DNA from: Lichenicoccus sp965277665
Lineage (GTDB): Bacteria > Pseudomonadota > Alphaproteobacteria > Acetobacterales > Acetobacteraceae
Assembly: GCF_965277665.1 (NCBI RefSeq)
Contig: NZ_OZ255835.1
Coordinates: 930,001 to 994,000 of the forward strand
DNA: 64,000 bases
Direction of reading: 5' to 3'
Made by a program: the position numbers and the translations under genes. The notes under the pieces are model-generated. The model had not been told where the DNA came from and made no database searches. It saw only the letters and a list, made by a program, of their open reading frames with translations. Position 1 is the first letter of the stretch. Each line of letters opens with the position of its first letter. This document shows, in pieces, positions 9,299 through 17,842 of the stretch.

Positions 9299-10411
9299 TC
9301 AGACGGAAGCCCCGTGCGAACGCATCCCATCGGCGATCGCGGCTAATTGCCCCGCAGCGCGCGCCCAGGTGAAGCGCTGTGCCTGCTGCAGCGTCGCCCG
9401 TCGCAGCCGCTGTTCCAGGGCATCGTCATCGAGCAGGCGGCCGACCTCGCGTGCGATGTCGTCGGGCGAGGCCGGATCGAAATACAGCGCCGCCTCGCCG
9501 CAGGCTTCCCGCAACGCTGGAACCCGCGAGACCGCCACCGGACAGCCCGCCGCCATCGCCTCGATCGCGGGCAACCCAAAGCCCTCGTAGCGCGATGGGA
9601 AGACCAGGCAGGCGGCGGCCTGGTACAGCGCCTTCAGTTCGCCGTCGCTGACCCGGCCGAGATAGCAGGCCGGCTGCGGCAGCGACCGAAGCGACGCCTG
9701 CCGGAAGGCGCCCATCGCCAGGCCGCCGGTGATCACCAGGCTGACGCGCCGCTCGGCCAGCGCCTGCGCCAGCCGTGACAACGCCGCGAGGTTCTTGTGC
9801 GCCGCGAGGTTGCCGACCACCAGCACGAAGCGTCCCGGCGGCAGCGTCCGCAGGATCGCGGGCTCCGCCTCGATCGCGTGCATGTGGTCCGCCCCCTCGG
9901 AGATCACAGCGATCTCGTCGCGGTTGGCGCCCAGGTATCGGCAGATCTCGCCGCGGGCGAACTCCGAGACCGTCACGATCCGGCTGCGACCGCGTGCCAG
10001 GCGTTTGTGCGCGAACTTGTACCAGGCCCGGAACTGCCACGAATAGGCTTCCGGCGTTGCGAACACGCCGGCATCGTGGATCACCACCACCTGCGGGCCA
10101 CCGCGCAGCGGCGCGGTGTTGCCGAGGTTGATCAGCACGCCGCGCCGGGCCGGCGCCGGCAGGTCGAGCTGTTCCCAGGCCTGCCCCCGCCTGCGTCCCA
10201 CCGCGCGGGTGCCGGGCAGGCCGGCCTGTTCGACCCCCGGCGGGCCCAGCACCACGACGCGGTCCGGATGCCGGCGCTGCAGCGCCGCCGTGATCTCGGT
10301 GGCGAAGCGCTGCACGCCGCTGAGCGGCTGCGTCAGGAACCGCCCGTTGATGAACAGCGCATCCTGCGGTCCGGCCTGCAGGGCGGCGGCGCGCTCGCGG
10401 GTCCGGCTCAT
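9299..10411 (-). CDS. Glycosyltransferase family 4
   Basis: A 370-residue GT4 enzyme: ALFINGRFLTQPLSGVQRFA at the N terminus, VTVSEFARGEICRYLG in the middle, and FPSRYEGFGLPAIEAMAAG as the C-terminal donor-site motif. The open frame extends far upstream, but that part overlaps the co-polymerase gene out of frame and lacks conserved content. The ATG at 10411, overlapping the upstream stop by ATGA, is the sensible start. It probably adds a sugar to the lipid-linked EPS repeat; the donor is unknown. Confidence 0.87.
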   Translation of the reverse strand: MSRTRERAAALQAGPQDALFINGRFLTQPLSGVQRFATEITAALQRRHPDRVVVLGPPGVEQAGLPGTRAVGRRRGQAWEQLDLPAPARRGVLINLGNTAPLRGGPQVVVIHDAGVFATPEAYSWQFRAWYKFAHKRLARGRSRIVTVSEFARGEICRYLGANRDEIAVISEGADHMHAIEAEPAILRTLPPGRFVLVVGNLAAHKNLAALSRLAQALAERRVSLVITGGLAMGAFRQASLRSLPQPACYLGRVSDGELKALYQAAACLVFPSRYEGFGLPAIEAMAAGCPVAVSRVPALREACGEAALYFDPASPDDIAREVGRLLDDDALEQRLRRATLQQAQRFTWARAAGQLAAIADGMRSHGASV

Positions 10412-12627
10412 GCCCGGAAATAGCCGGAGATGTTCTTGAATACGTGGCCGTAGCCGCCCTCGGCGCCGCTGAGCTCCTCGACCCGGACCTGGGTCAGCAC
10501 CCCGCCCAGCACCCGCACGCCGAACGCCTGCAGTGTGCGCAGCGCACTCCGGATCGCCACCGGCGGGGTCTCGCTCCAGCGCACCACGAAGATCGTGCCG
10601 TCCGCGATCTGCGCCATCACCGCGGCATTGGAGACCGCCAGCACCGGCGGCGCATCGAGCACGATCAGGTCGTAGCGGTCGCGCGCCCGGTCCACCAGGT
10701 CCTGCAGCTCGCCGGTGTCGAGCTGGGCCGGACCGCCATCCGCCGGAGGCCGGAAGCTGACGACGTCGACCCCGGTCAGCGCGTCCTCCTGCATCACCAG
10801 CCGCACCGCGGTGCCGGTGCCGGTGTCCGCGCCGTGCTGCGGCTGCGGCATGTCGAGCGACTTGTGCACGCCGGGGTCGCGCAGGTCGCCGTCGATGAGC
10901 AGCGCCCTGCCGCCCTCGCGTCCGAGGCTGGCCGCCAGCGAGACCGCAAAGAAGGTCTTGCCCTCGCCGCGCGCGGCCGAGGTCACCAGCACCACCTTGG
11001 CCCGCTTGCTGGCACTGCCGAAGCGCAGCATCCGGCGCACCCCGGTGATCGACTCCGTATAGAGCGTGCTCTTGCGGCCCGATATCGTCTTCGCCTTGTC
11101 CGCCACCGGCACGAAGCCAAGCGGGAACAGCCCGGTCTCGGCCTCGAGCTGCTCGAGCGTCCGCACTCCCTTGCGCGAGCGCTCCAGGCCCAGTGCGATC
11201 CCACATCCCGACACCAGGCCCGCGATCCCGGCCAGTGCGATCAGCCTGAGCCGCATCGGACCGGTCACGCCCACCGGCGGCTGCGCCGTGGTCACCAGGT
11301 TGGCATCCGGCTCCTGCAGCGTCGCCTCGGACGAGGTCTGCTCGAAGCGCGCCAGGAACTCGCGATACACCGCGCGCGCCGCCGCCGCCTCGCTCTCGAG
11401 CTGCTGCAGCTCGACCCGTGCCCGGCTCTGCTTGAACACCGACTCGCGTATGCCGGCCAGATTGTCTTGCAGCGACGTCACCCGCAGCTTGGTGCCGTTG
11501 ACGTCGCTCTGCAGCGTGGTCAGCGTCTTCTGCACCGTCTCGCCGAGGGCGCGCCGGACCGAGGCGTTGGTCGCCCGGGCCGCGACCAGCGCCGGGTTGG
11601 CGCTGCCCGCACTCTGCCCGATCATCGTCTCCCGGCTCTGCGCTTCGACCGCCTCGTCGCGCAGCCGCTGGATCAGCGGGGACGTATCGACCGTCGGGAT
11701 CTCGTCGAGCCGGCCGCTCTTGAACGCGACCGCGGCCTGCGCCAGCTCGCTCTGCTTGCGCGCCAGGTCACCCTGCGCCACCAGCAACTGGCTGTTGGCC
11801 TCGTCGAGCTGTTGCTCGGCGATGGTGTGGCCTTCGGAACCATCGCCGTCGCCGCGCTGGCTGACCACCAGGCCGTTCCTCTCGCGGAACTGCTCGGCCG
11901 CCTGCTCGGCGGCGGTCACCCGACGCTGCAGCGGCGCGATCTGCTGGTCCAGCAGGGCATTGCCGCGCGCCACGGTCGTCGTCTTCAGCTCGCGGTTGAA
12001 GGCGAGATACTGCGCCGCATAGGCATTCGCGATCCGCGCACTGAGCAGGCCATTGCCGGTGCGCGCCTTGATCGTCAAGGTGTAGGAGCGGCCGTCATTG
12101 GCGATCGTGACCCGGTCGCGCAGCCAGCCGATTGCGACCTCGCGCTCGACCACCCGGCGCGGCAGCCGCTCGGCCGCCTGGTCCGGCTGCTTCGGACCCA
12201 GCAGGCTGTCGAGCAGGACCCTGTAGCGCGGCTCCGGCGTGTGCAGCAGACGCTGCACCGGCGCGCTCTGCACCAGATCGAGCGCATCGACCACCCGCCC
12301 GGCCATCTCGGTGGAATCCAGGATATCAGTCTGGGTCCGCACCGTCAGCGTATCGCCCTGTGCGTTCAGGTCGCTCGCCTGCAGGTCGCTGAAGGCGGAT
12401 TTGCGCATATCGAGCGCGAGGGTGGCTTCGGAGTCGAAATAGGGCGGAATGGTCGTGATGTAGGCCGTGACCGGCACGCTGACGAGAATGACCACGCAGG
12501 CGACCAGCAGCTTGCGCCGGCGGAAGATACTCAGGGCGCGGACCGGGGAGACATAGTCCGGTGCTCCCAGCCCAGCCATCGCCGCTGGCGCGCGCTCCTC
12601 GGAACGATGCTGAATAAGGGCTGACAT
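10408..12627 (-). CDS. Polysaccharide co-polymerase with tyrosine-kinase domain (Wzc/GumC-like)
   Basis: A 739-residue inner-membrane protein. A Wzz-type domain has membrane helices near residues 40-60 and 465-487 flanking a long periplasmic coiled-coil (Gln/Ala/Arg-rich heptads around residues 200-440). A cytoplasmic BY-kinase domain follows, with Walker A SAARGEGKT (about 547), Walker A' LLIDGDLRDP and Walker B LIVLDAPP (about 654). It would control chain length and export. The C-terminal tail has only two tyrosines (GGYGH, SGYF), fewer than the usual cluster, so autophosphorylation may be limited. It heads the minus-strand operon; the 533-base region upstream holds its promoter. Confidence 0.92.
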   Translation of the reverse strand: MSALIQHRSEERAPAAMAGLGAPDYVSPVRALSIFRRRKLLVACVVILVSVPVTAYITTIPPYFDSEATLALDMRKSAFSDLQASDLNAQGDTLTVRTQTDILDSTEMAGRVVDALDLVQSAPVQRLLHTPEPRYRVLLDSLLGPKQPDQAAERLPRRVVEREVAIGWLRDRVTIANDGRSYTLTIKARTGNGLLSARIANAYAAQYLAFNRELKTTTVARGNALLDQQIAPLQRRVTAAEQAAEQFRERNGLVVSQRGDGDGSEGHTIAEQQLDEANSQLLVAQGDLARKQSELAQAAVAFKSGRLDEIPTVDTSPLIQRLRDEAVEAQSRETMIGQSAGSANPALVAARATNASVRRALGETVQKTLTTLQSDVNGTKLRVTSLQDNLAGIRESVFKQSRARVELQQLESEAAAARAVYREFLARFEQTSSEATLQEPDANLVTTAQPPVGVTGPMRLRLIALAGIAGLVSGCGIALGLERSRKGVRTLEQLEAETGLFPLGFVPVADKAKTISGRKSTLYTESITGVRRMLRFGSASKRAKVVLVTSAARGEGKTFFAVSLAASLGREGGRALLIDGDLRDPGVHKSLDMPQPQHGADTGTGTAVRLVMQEDALTGVDVVSFRPPADGGPAQLDTGELQDLVDRARDRYDLIVLDAPPVLAVSNAAVMAQIADGTIFVVRWSETPPVAIRSALRTLQAFGVRVLGGVLTQVRVEELSGAEGGYGHVFKNISGYFRA

Positions 12628-13160
12628 GTATCGTTACCAAAATGACGCTGACGTGAAGTTGACAGCGGACGATACCAAAAACAACAAAATGGTAGTTTTT
12701 GACGAAGAGTTACCTGAAGAACGAGCGCAGGGTGGAATGAACAGGCGGGAACCGTTCTGGGGCTGCATCCTTGCATGATCAGCGTGGCCCGACGCCGGAT
12801 CGGCCTGCAACTGCGGATTTCGCGTTGGAAATCGGCTGCGGCAGGGCCACCCTCTCGGGCTCGTCGGGCTGGGTGTTCGCCATCAGACACCGAATGGTGC
12901 GACGCAACCTCAGGCTGCATTAGTTAAATTAACATTAATTCCTCAATTTCAATTTGTGTCAGACGGTTCATTTATATAGAGGATGTCTACCCTCACGGAA
13001 CGTTGAGCATCTGGATGTCTCTGTTTCGATGAGGGGTGAGGCTCTAATTCTGCCACTCTTGCGAAGCACTGTTCTTCTTGCAGGAAGTCAGGATGCGAAA
13101 TGATCGGCTTTTTCAACACAATATAGACCGCATTTCCGGTTGCCATGTCTTGAGGTACCC
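12628..13160. promoter_or_regulatory. Divergent promoter region of the EPS locus
   Basis: This 533-base gap separates the divergent Wzc-like and phosphoglycosyl transferase genes and has no convincing gene. It is markedly AT-rich for this genome, with A/T tracts at about 12670-12705 and 12918-12975, as expected for promoters or regulator sites. A GGTAACGATAC sequence lies directly before the Wzc ATG (minus strand). I could not define exact -35/-10 pairs. Confidence 0.5.
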
Positions 13161-13817
13161 ATGACAATGCTGGCGGCCAGAGGCGAGAGCGAGCGAAGCG
13201 GCGCGGCCGCCATCGCCAAGCGTGCGACCGACATCGTCGTCGCAATTCTGCTCATCGTCATCGTGAGTCCGGTCCTGCTCGCCATCTGGATCGTAGTGCG
13301 TGCAGATGGCGGCCCGGCTTTGTTCCGCCACGAACGCATCGGGCAGGGTGGGGCCCGCTTCGCCTGCCTGAAGTTCCGGTCCATGACCTTGCGGTCGGAT
13401 GCGGTGCTGCTGCGGCACCTGAGCGAGAACCCACAGGCTCAGGTGGAGTGGGCGGAATCCCGCAAGCTGCGCCACGATCCGCGTGTGACCGGCATCGGGC
13501 GCGTCCTGCGCGGCTACAGCCTCGATGAACTCCCGCAGCTGGTGAATGTGCTGCGCGGCGAGATGAGCCTGGTCGGCCCGCGGCCGGTCGTGCAGTCGGA
13601 ACTGGACGAGTTCTATGGCCCGGAAGGCAAGGTTTGCTATCTGTCGGTGCGGCCCGGTCTGACTGGCCTGTGGCAGGTCACCGGCCGGAGCGGGACCGAC
13701 TACGAACGGCGCGTTGCCCTGGACACGCACTACGTCCGCAAAATGTCCGCCATGAGCGACGCCATGATCCTGCTGCGGACGGTTGCGGTGGTCTTCTCGC
13801 AGAAGGGCGCCTACTGA
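13161..13817 (+). CDS. Short undecaprenyl-phosphate sugar phosphotransferase (monotopic PGT)
   Basis: This 218-residue protein is the catalytic domain of the WbaP/PglC family. One hydrophobic re-entrant helix (TDIVVAILLIVIVSPVLLAI, about residues 22-41) is followed by FRHERIGQGG, LKFRSM, the DELPQLVNVLRGEMSLVGPR core and GLTGLWQVTGRS. It transfers a sugar-phosphate to undecaprenyl phosphate and so starts the EPS unit. The large N-terminal membrane domain of WbaP/GumD is absent. The ATG at 13161, preceded by TTGAGG, is preferred over an upstream TTG. It opens the plus-strand half of the locus. Confidence 0.9.
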   Translation: MTMLAARGESERSGAAAIAKRATDIVVAILLIVIVSPVLLAIWIVVRADGGPALFRHERIGQGGARFACLKFRSMTLRSDAVLLRHLSENPQAQVEWAESRKLRHDPRVTGIGRVLRGYSLDELPQLVNVLRGEMSLVGPRPVVQSELDEFYGPEGKVCYLSVRPGLTGLWQVTGRSGTDYERRVALDTHYVRKMSAMSDAMILLRTVAVVFSQKGAY

Positions 13818-13923
13818 ACCTGCTCCCTTGGCCGGACATTTTGCGTGATCTGAACCTGCCGGCCAGCTAGGTTCGCGCGGCAGGAGGCGACCGCCTTTCT
13901 GGTCCTGACGCGGTTGCCACAGC

Positions 13924-14856
13924 ATGAGCCGGATTGATTTGAGCGAAGGTGTGCCGAAGCCGGCGGTTGCGATGGATGATGACCGGCTTCGGGTTGCGGT
14001 CGGCATCGCCACCCGGGGACGCGCCACTGTTCTCTGCCAGACGCTCAGCCGGCTGCGCAACCAGACCCGACCCGCCGATCGTATCGTCATCTGCGGTACT
14101 GTTGAGGCTGACGTGTCAGGCCTCGATCACGCGGCCGATCTGGAAGTCTGCCTCGAGCGGCCAGGCTGCTGCACACAGCGCAACAGGATCATAGACTGCG
14201 CGGTCGATTATGACATCCTGCTCTTCATCGACGACGACTTCTTCCCGGCGCCGCATTATATCGCCGAAACTGTTGCCGTCTTCCGGCACCAGCCCGACAT
14301 CGTCGTGACGACGGGTCACGTTGTCGCAGACGGGGCGGTGGGTCCTGGTCTCTCCGTCGACGAGGCGCTGCAGGCGTTGCGCGACGATGATGCGCATGCC
14401 GGTCCGTCTGCGGTCGTGCCGATTTTCAACGGCTATGGCTGCAACATGGCGCTGCGTCTGGAGCCGCTGATCCGCCACCGGCTGCGTTTCGACGAGCGAC
14501 TGCCCCTGTATGCCTGGTTCGAGGATGTCGATCTCACCCGCCGCCTCGGGCGCCATGGCCGCATCGTCAAGCTGCCATCGGCACGGGGTGTCCATCTCGG
14601 GATCAAGCTCGGCCGCACCTCCGGAACCAGGCTGGGCTATTCCCAGGTCGCCAATCCGATCTATCTTGCGCGCAAGGGTGTCTATCCCTGGTTCCGCGTG
14701 CTGCGTGACCTCAGCCGTCACCTGCTGGTGAATTGCGTCAAGTCCATCCGTCCGGAACGCTATATCGACCGACGCGGTCGCTTGCGGGGCAATGCGCGTG
14801 CACTCAGGGACCTGCTCCGGGGACGCCTGCGTCCGGAGCGGATCCTGGACTTCTAG
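13924..14856 (+). CDS. Glycosyltransferase family 2
   Basis: A 310-residue GT2-fold enzyme. After an unusual N-terminal stretch it has RVAVGIATRGRATVLCQTL, CTQRNRIID, and the metal site LLFIDDDFFP (about residues 99-108). WFEDVDLTRRLGRHG (about 198) supplies the ED pair typical of inverting GT2 enzymes. It lies between the PGT and the polymerase on the same strand. It may add the second sugar, but that is inference from position. Confidence 0.83.
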   Translation: MSRIDLSEGVPKPAVAMDDDRLRVAVGIATRGRATVLCQTLSRLRNQTRPADRIVICGTVEADVSGLDHAADLEVCLERPGCCTQRNRIIDCAVDYDILLFIDDDFFPAPHYIAETVAVFRHQPDIVVTTGHVVADGAVGPGLSVDEALQALRDDDAHAGPSAVVPIFNGYGCNMALRLEPLIRHRLRFDERLPLYAWFEDVDLTRRLGRHGRIVKLPSARGVHLGIKLGRTSGTRLGYSQVANPIYLARKGVYPWFRVLRDLSRHLLVNCVKSIRPERYIDRRGRLRGNARALRDLLRGRLRPERILDF

Positions 14857-14882
14857 CGCCTCGGCCGGACCGGGTCTTCAGC

Positions 14883-16298
14883 ATGGGTGTCACGGCGTTC
14901 ACCTTCCTCCTCGTACCGCTCTGCCTGCTCTGGGCGATGCGGCCGGACCGGTTGCTGAAGCTGATGATCATCGCGCAGGTCTTCGAGGCCGCGGCGGCGC
15001 TCACCATCGGGACCCTGGGCGTCCAGCCCGGCCTGCTGCCGGCCTTGACCTTCATGGGCTTTGTTCTGATGCAACTGCTGCTCGGTGCCCGGTTTCCCGG
15101 CGACCGGCAGACCTGGAGGCTGGTGCGCCCCTTCGTCTGCGTCGCAGTCTGGGCTCTGGCCACATCCTACCTGATGCCCAGGCTGTTCGAGGGCCAGGCC
15201 TATGTCTGGCCGCAGAAGGAAATCCCGCCCTTCGTGACCGAGCCGCTGCGACCCACCTCGTCCAACATCAACCAGGACATCTATCTCGCCCTGGACTGCG
15301 GCCTGGTGGTGCTCGGCGCGTGCTTCTTCACGAAGTCGCGGCTGCGGCTGCTTCCGTTCCTGCGAATCTACTTCTTGAGCGGGCTGGTTGTCGCCGCGAT
15401 TGCCGTCTGGCAGTTCGCCAGCAAGGTCGCCGGCGTCCCGTATCCCAATGACCTGTTCTATTCCAACCCGGGCTGGGCGATCCTGACCACGCAAAGCTTC
15501 GGCTCCGTGCCCAGGATCAATGCTACCTTCTCCGAGCCCGCCGCCCTGGCCGGCTACATGGCCTCGATCGTCTGCGCCAGCGGCTGGGTCATGCTGCAGG
15601 GGCACCGCGACACCCTGGTCCGGCTGGCCTTCATCGCGGGACTGGGCACCATTGCGCTGTCGACCTCGACCACCGGCTTCGCCACGCTCGCTATCATTGC
15701 CGTCGGCGTGCCGATCTATGCGCTGCTGAGCGGCTCGGCCCGCATGGTCGCGATGGTGCTGAAGGTCGGAGTCCCGGTCTTCGTCCTGCTCGGCCTGGCC
15801 TTCTTCGCCGGCGACACCTTGGTGCCGCGCTTTAACAGCAGCGTCAGCCAGGTGGTCAACGCCTCGCTCGATAAGCAGCACAGCACCTCCTACAATGATC
15901 GGACCGATACCGATGCCGACAGCCTGACTGCCGCCGTGGAGACTTATGGTCTCGGAACGGGATGGGGCAGCAACCGGTCCTCGAGCTTGGTCCCAGGCAT
16001 CCTGGCCAGTATCGGCATCCCCGGCCTGCTCGGCCTGCTCTGGTTCGGCGCGGGCGTCACGCGCGCGGTTCGACGTGCAAGGCGCTGCTCGGCCTCGTCC
16101 GAGCAGATGATCGTGCTCGACGGCTGCTGCGGCGGTTTGTTCGCCTTCATCCTGACCGCCTTGATCTCCGGACCTACGATCAGCTCGGTTACCTTCTACT
16201 TTCTGTTGTCCCTGCTGATCGGCTGCGCCGTTCGCACGGAACTTGATGCAAGACCGGTCCTTCCCGACGCCGTGCGCCGGGTTGCGGTGCCGGCGTGA
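14883..16298 (+). CDS. Wzy/O-antigen-polymerase-like membrane protein
   Basis: A 471-residue protein with about 10-12 hydrophobic segments. A large hydrophilic loop near residues 315-350 precedes the final helices, with LGTGWGSNRSSSLVPGIL nearby, as in the Wzy/O-antigen ligase superfamily. It should polymerise lipid-linked repeats in the periplasm. The ATG at 14883 is chosen; the frame stays open back into the GT2 gene but that part is not membrane-like. No strong ribosome site is seen, so coupling to the upstream gene is likely. Confidence 0.8.
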   Translation: MGVTAFTFLLVPLCLLWAMRPDRLLKLMIIAQVFEAAAALTIGTLGVQPGLLPALTFMGFVLMQLLLGARFPGDRQTWRLVRPFVCVAVWALATSYLMPRLFEGQAYVWPQKEIPPFVTEPLRPTSSNINQDIYLALDCGLVVLGACFFTKSRLRLLPFLRIYFLSGLVVAAIAVWQFASKVAGVPYPNDLFYSNPGWAILTTQSFGSVPRINATFSEPAALAGYMASIVCASGWVMLQGHRDTLVRLAFIAGLGTIALSTSTTGFATLAIIAVGVPIYALLSGSARMVAMVLKVGVPVFVLLGLAFFAGDTLVPRFNSSVSQVVNASLDKQHSTSYNDRTDTDADSLTAAVETYGLGTGWGSNRSSSLVPGILASIGIPGLLGLLWFGAGVTRAVRRARRCSASSEQMIVLDGCCGGLFAFILTALISGPTISSVTFYFLLSLLIGCAVRTELDARPVLPDAVRRVAVPA

Positions 16299-16342
16299 CC
16301 ATGCCCGCCTCGTGATGCGCTCAGGGATCGTGAAAGTGCCAC

Positions 16343-17842
16343 GTGCTGGGTCGTAGAACCGCACAGAGTGGTGTGCTGCTGATCGGAGCGCGCCTGCTTT
16401 CGCGCATGCTCGATCTCACCACGATGCTGATCCTGGCACGCCTCCTGCGGCCCCGAGATTTCGGCCTGGTTGCCATCGCGATGACCGTGATCTCGATCGC
16501 GGAAGTCGTTCTGGACCTCAACGTTGGCACGGTTCTGATGCGGTTGCCGGTCCTCACGCGGACCCAGCTCGATACCGCCTTCACGCTGAGCGTCATCCGC
16601 GGCCTCGCCCTGGGCGCCGTCATCCTCTCGTCGGCGTGGCCCCTCGCGAGCTTCTACTCCGACCGGCGACTGGTCCTGCTGGTCTGCGTCCTGAGCGTCT
16701 CTTCGGTCCTGCGCGGCCTCAACAGCCCGCGGCTGGTCGAATTCCAAAGACAGATGAGTTTCTGGCGCGACACGGTAATCCAGGTCGGCGGGAAGCTGAT
16801 CGCGTTCGCAGTGGCGATCAGCGTGGGCATGTACGCGCATGACTATTGGGCGCTCGCGGCGGGCACGGTCGCCTTTCCTATCGCGATGGTCGCCATATCC
16901 TACGCGCTGGCGCCCTATCGTCCCCGGCTGAGCCTCGCCGAAATGCCGGCATTCCTCGGGTTTCTCGGCTGGCTGACCGCGTCCCAGGCCATCACCGCGG
17001 TCAACTGGCAGTTCGAGCGCTTGTTGATGGGCAGGCTGGTCTCCTTCGCCCGGCTCGGGCTCTTCACGACCGCCAGCGACCTCACCAGCATCCCGCTGAA
17101 TGCCTTTGTCGGTCCGATCATCGGCCCGTTGCTCTCGGCATTCAGCGCCGTGCGCGAAGATCGGCCGCGGCTTCTGAGGATCTACCAGAACGCCTCCGCG
17201 GCGGTGATGACTCTCGGCCTGCCGGTCCTGGTCGGGGAGTGCCTGCTCGCCGACCCCATCGTGCGTTTCGTCTTTGGCGCCAAGTGGCTCGGCGCCATCC
17301 CTCTGCTGCGCGGCCTGTCACTCAGCGCGATCCCGGCCCTGTTGGCCATCGGTTCCGGACCGCTGATGATGTCCTTCGGTGACACTAGGTTCTTCGTGAA
17401 GAAGAACGCGATCGAACTCGTGGTGAAACTGCCGCTTGTCGTAGCCGGTGCCTTGGAGTTCGGCTTCATGGGTTTGATCGGTGCTCGTGTCGTCGCCGAG
17501 CTTGCCGCCGCCAGCTACGCCGTCACCATCGTGCGCCGGAACTTCGGTCTCTCCATCCTGAGCCAGATCCTGAACATCTGGCGCAGCGTCGCGAGTGTCG
17601 CGATCATGACGCCGGTGGTCCTGCTGTCCGCCCACCTGCTGCGGTTCGGAGGTGGCGTCTGGCAGGCCGGCTCGAACCTGGTCATCGCGGCGGCACTCGG
17701 CGCCATCGCCTACGCCGCTGCCCTGGCCCTCCTCTGGCTCGCCTCGGGCCGCCCCGCCGGTCTCGAGGCCCTGGTCCTGAACGGCATTTTCAACCGCATC
17801 ACCCGGGACAAGCCCCTCCGCCAGCCCGAACGAGCCCTTTAG
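16343..17842 (+). CDS. Polysaccharide flippase, MOP/Wzx type (second copy)
   Basis: A 499-residue polytopic protein beginning at GTG with TAQSGVLLIGARLLSRMLD and LARLLRPRDFGLVAIAMTVI, the same family signature as the flippase at 2228. FVFGAKWLGAIPLLRGLSL is a typical mid-protein segment. It would move lipid-linked sugar units to the periplasm. Its stop overlaps the stop of a convergent glycosyltransferase by four bases. The two flippases are clearly diverged from each other. Confidence 0.85.
   Translation: MLGRRTAQSGVLLIGARLLSRMLDLTTMLILARLLRPRDFGLVAIAMTVISIAEVVLDLNVGTVLMRLPVLTRTQLDTAFTLSVIRGLALGAVILSSAWPLASFYSDRRLVLLVCVLSVSSVLRGLNSPRLVEFQRQMSFWRDTVIQVGGKLIAFAVAISVGMYAHDYWALAAGTVAFPIAMVAISYALAPYRPRLSLAEMPAFLGFLGWLTASQAITAVNWQFERLLMGRLVSFARLGLFTTASDLTSIPLNAFVGPIIGPLLSAFSAVREDRPRLLRIYQNASAAVMTLGLPVLVGECLLADPIVRFVFGAKWLGAIPLLRGLSLSAIPALLAIGSGPLMMSFGDTRFFVKKNAIELVVKLPLVVAGALEFGFMGLIGARVVAELAAASYAVTIVRRNFGLSILSQILNIWRSVASVAIMTPVVLLSAHLLRFGGGVWQAGSNLVIAAALGAIAYAAALALLWLASGRPAGLEALVLNGIFNRITRDKPLRQPERAL

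Noticed and set aside
9299..11206. 635-residue version of the GT4 gene starting inside the Wzc-like gene
   Set aside because: The extra 260 residues are out-of-frame shadow of the kinase gene. The ATG at 10411 gives a normal-length GT4 with a coupled overlap.
10444..12624. Long plus-strand frame (726 codons) antisense to the Wzc-like gene
   Set aside because: High GC leaves few stops in antisense frames. The protein is His/Arg/Gln-rich without recognisable domains, while the minus strand has clear Wzz and kinase motifs.
14853..16364. Long minus-strand frame opposite the Wzy-like gene
   Set aside because: It is a composition shadow with no domain; the plus strand encodes an obvious membrane protein.
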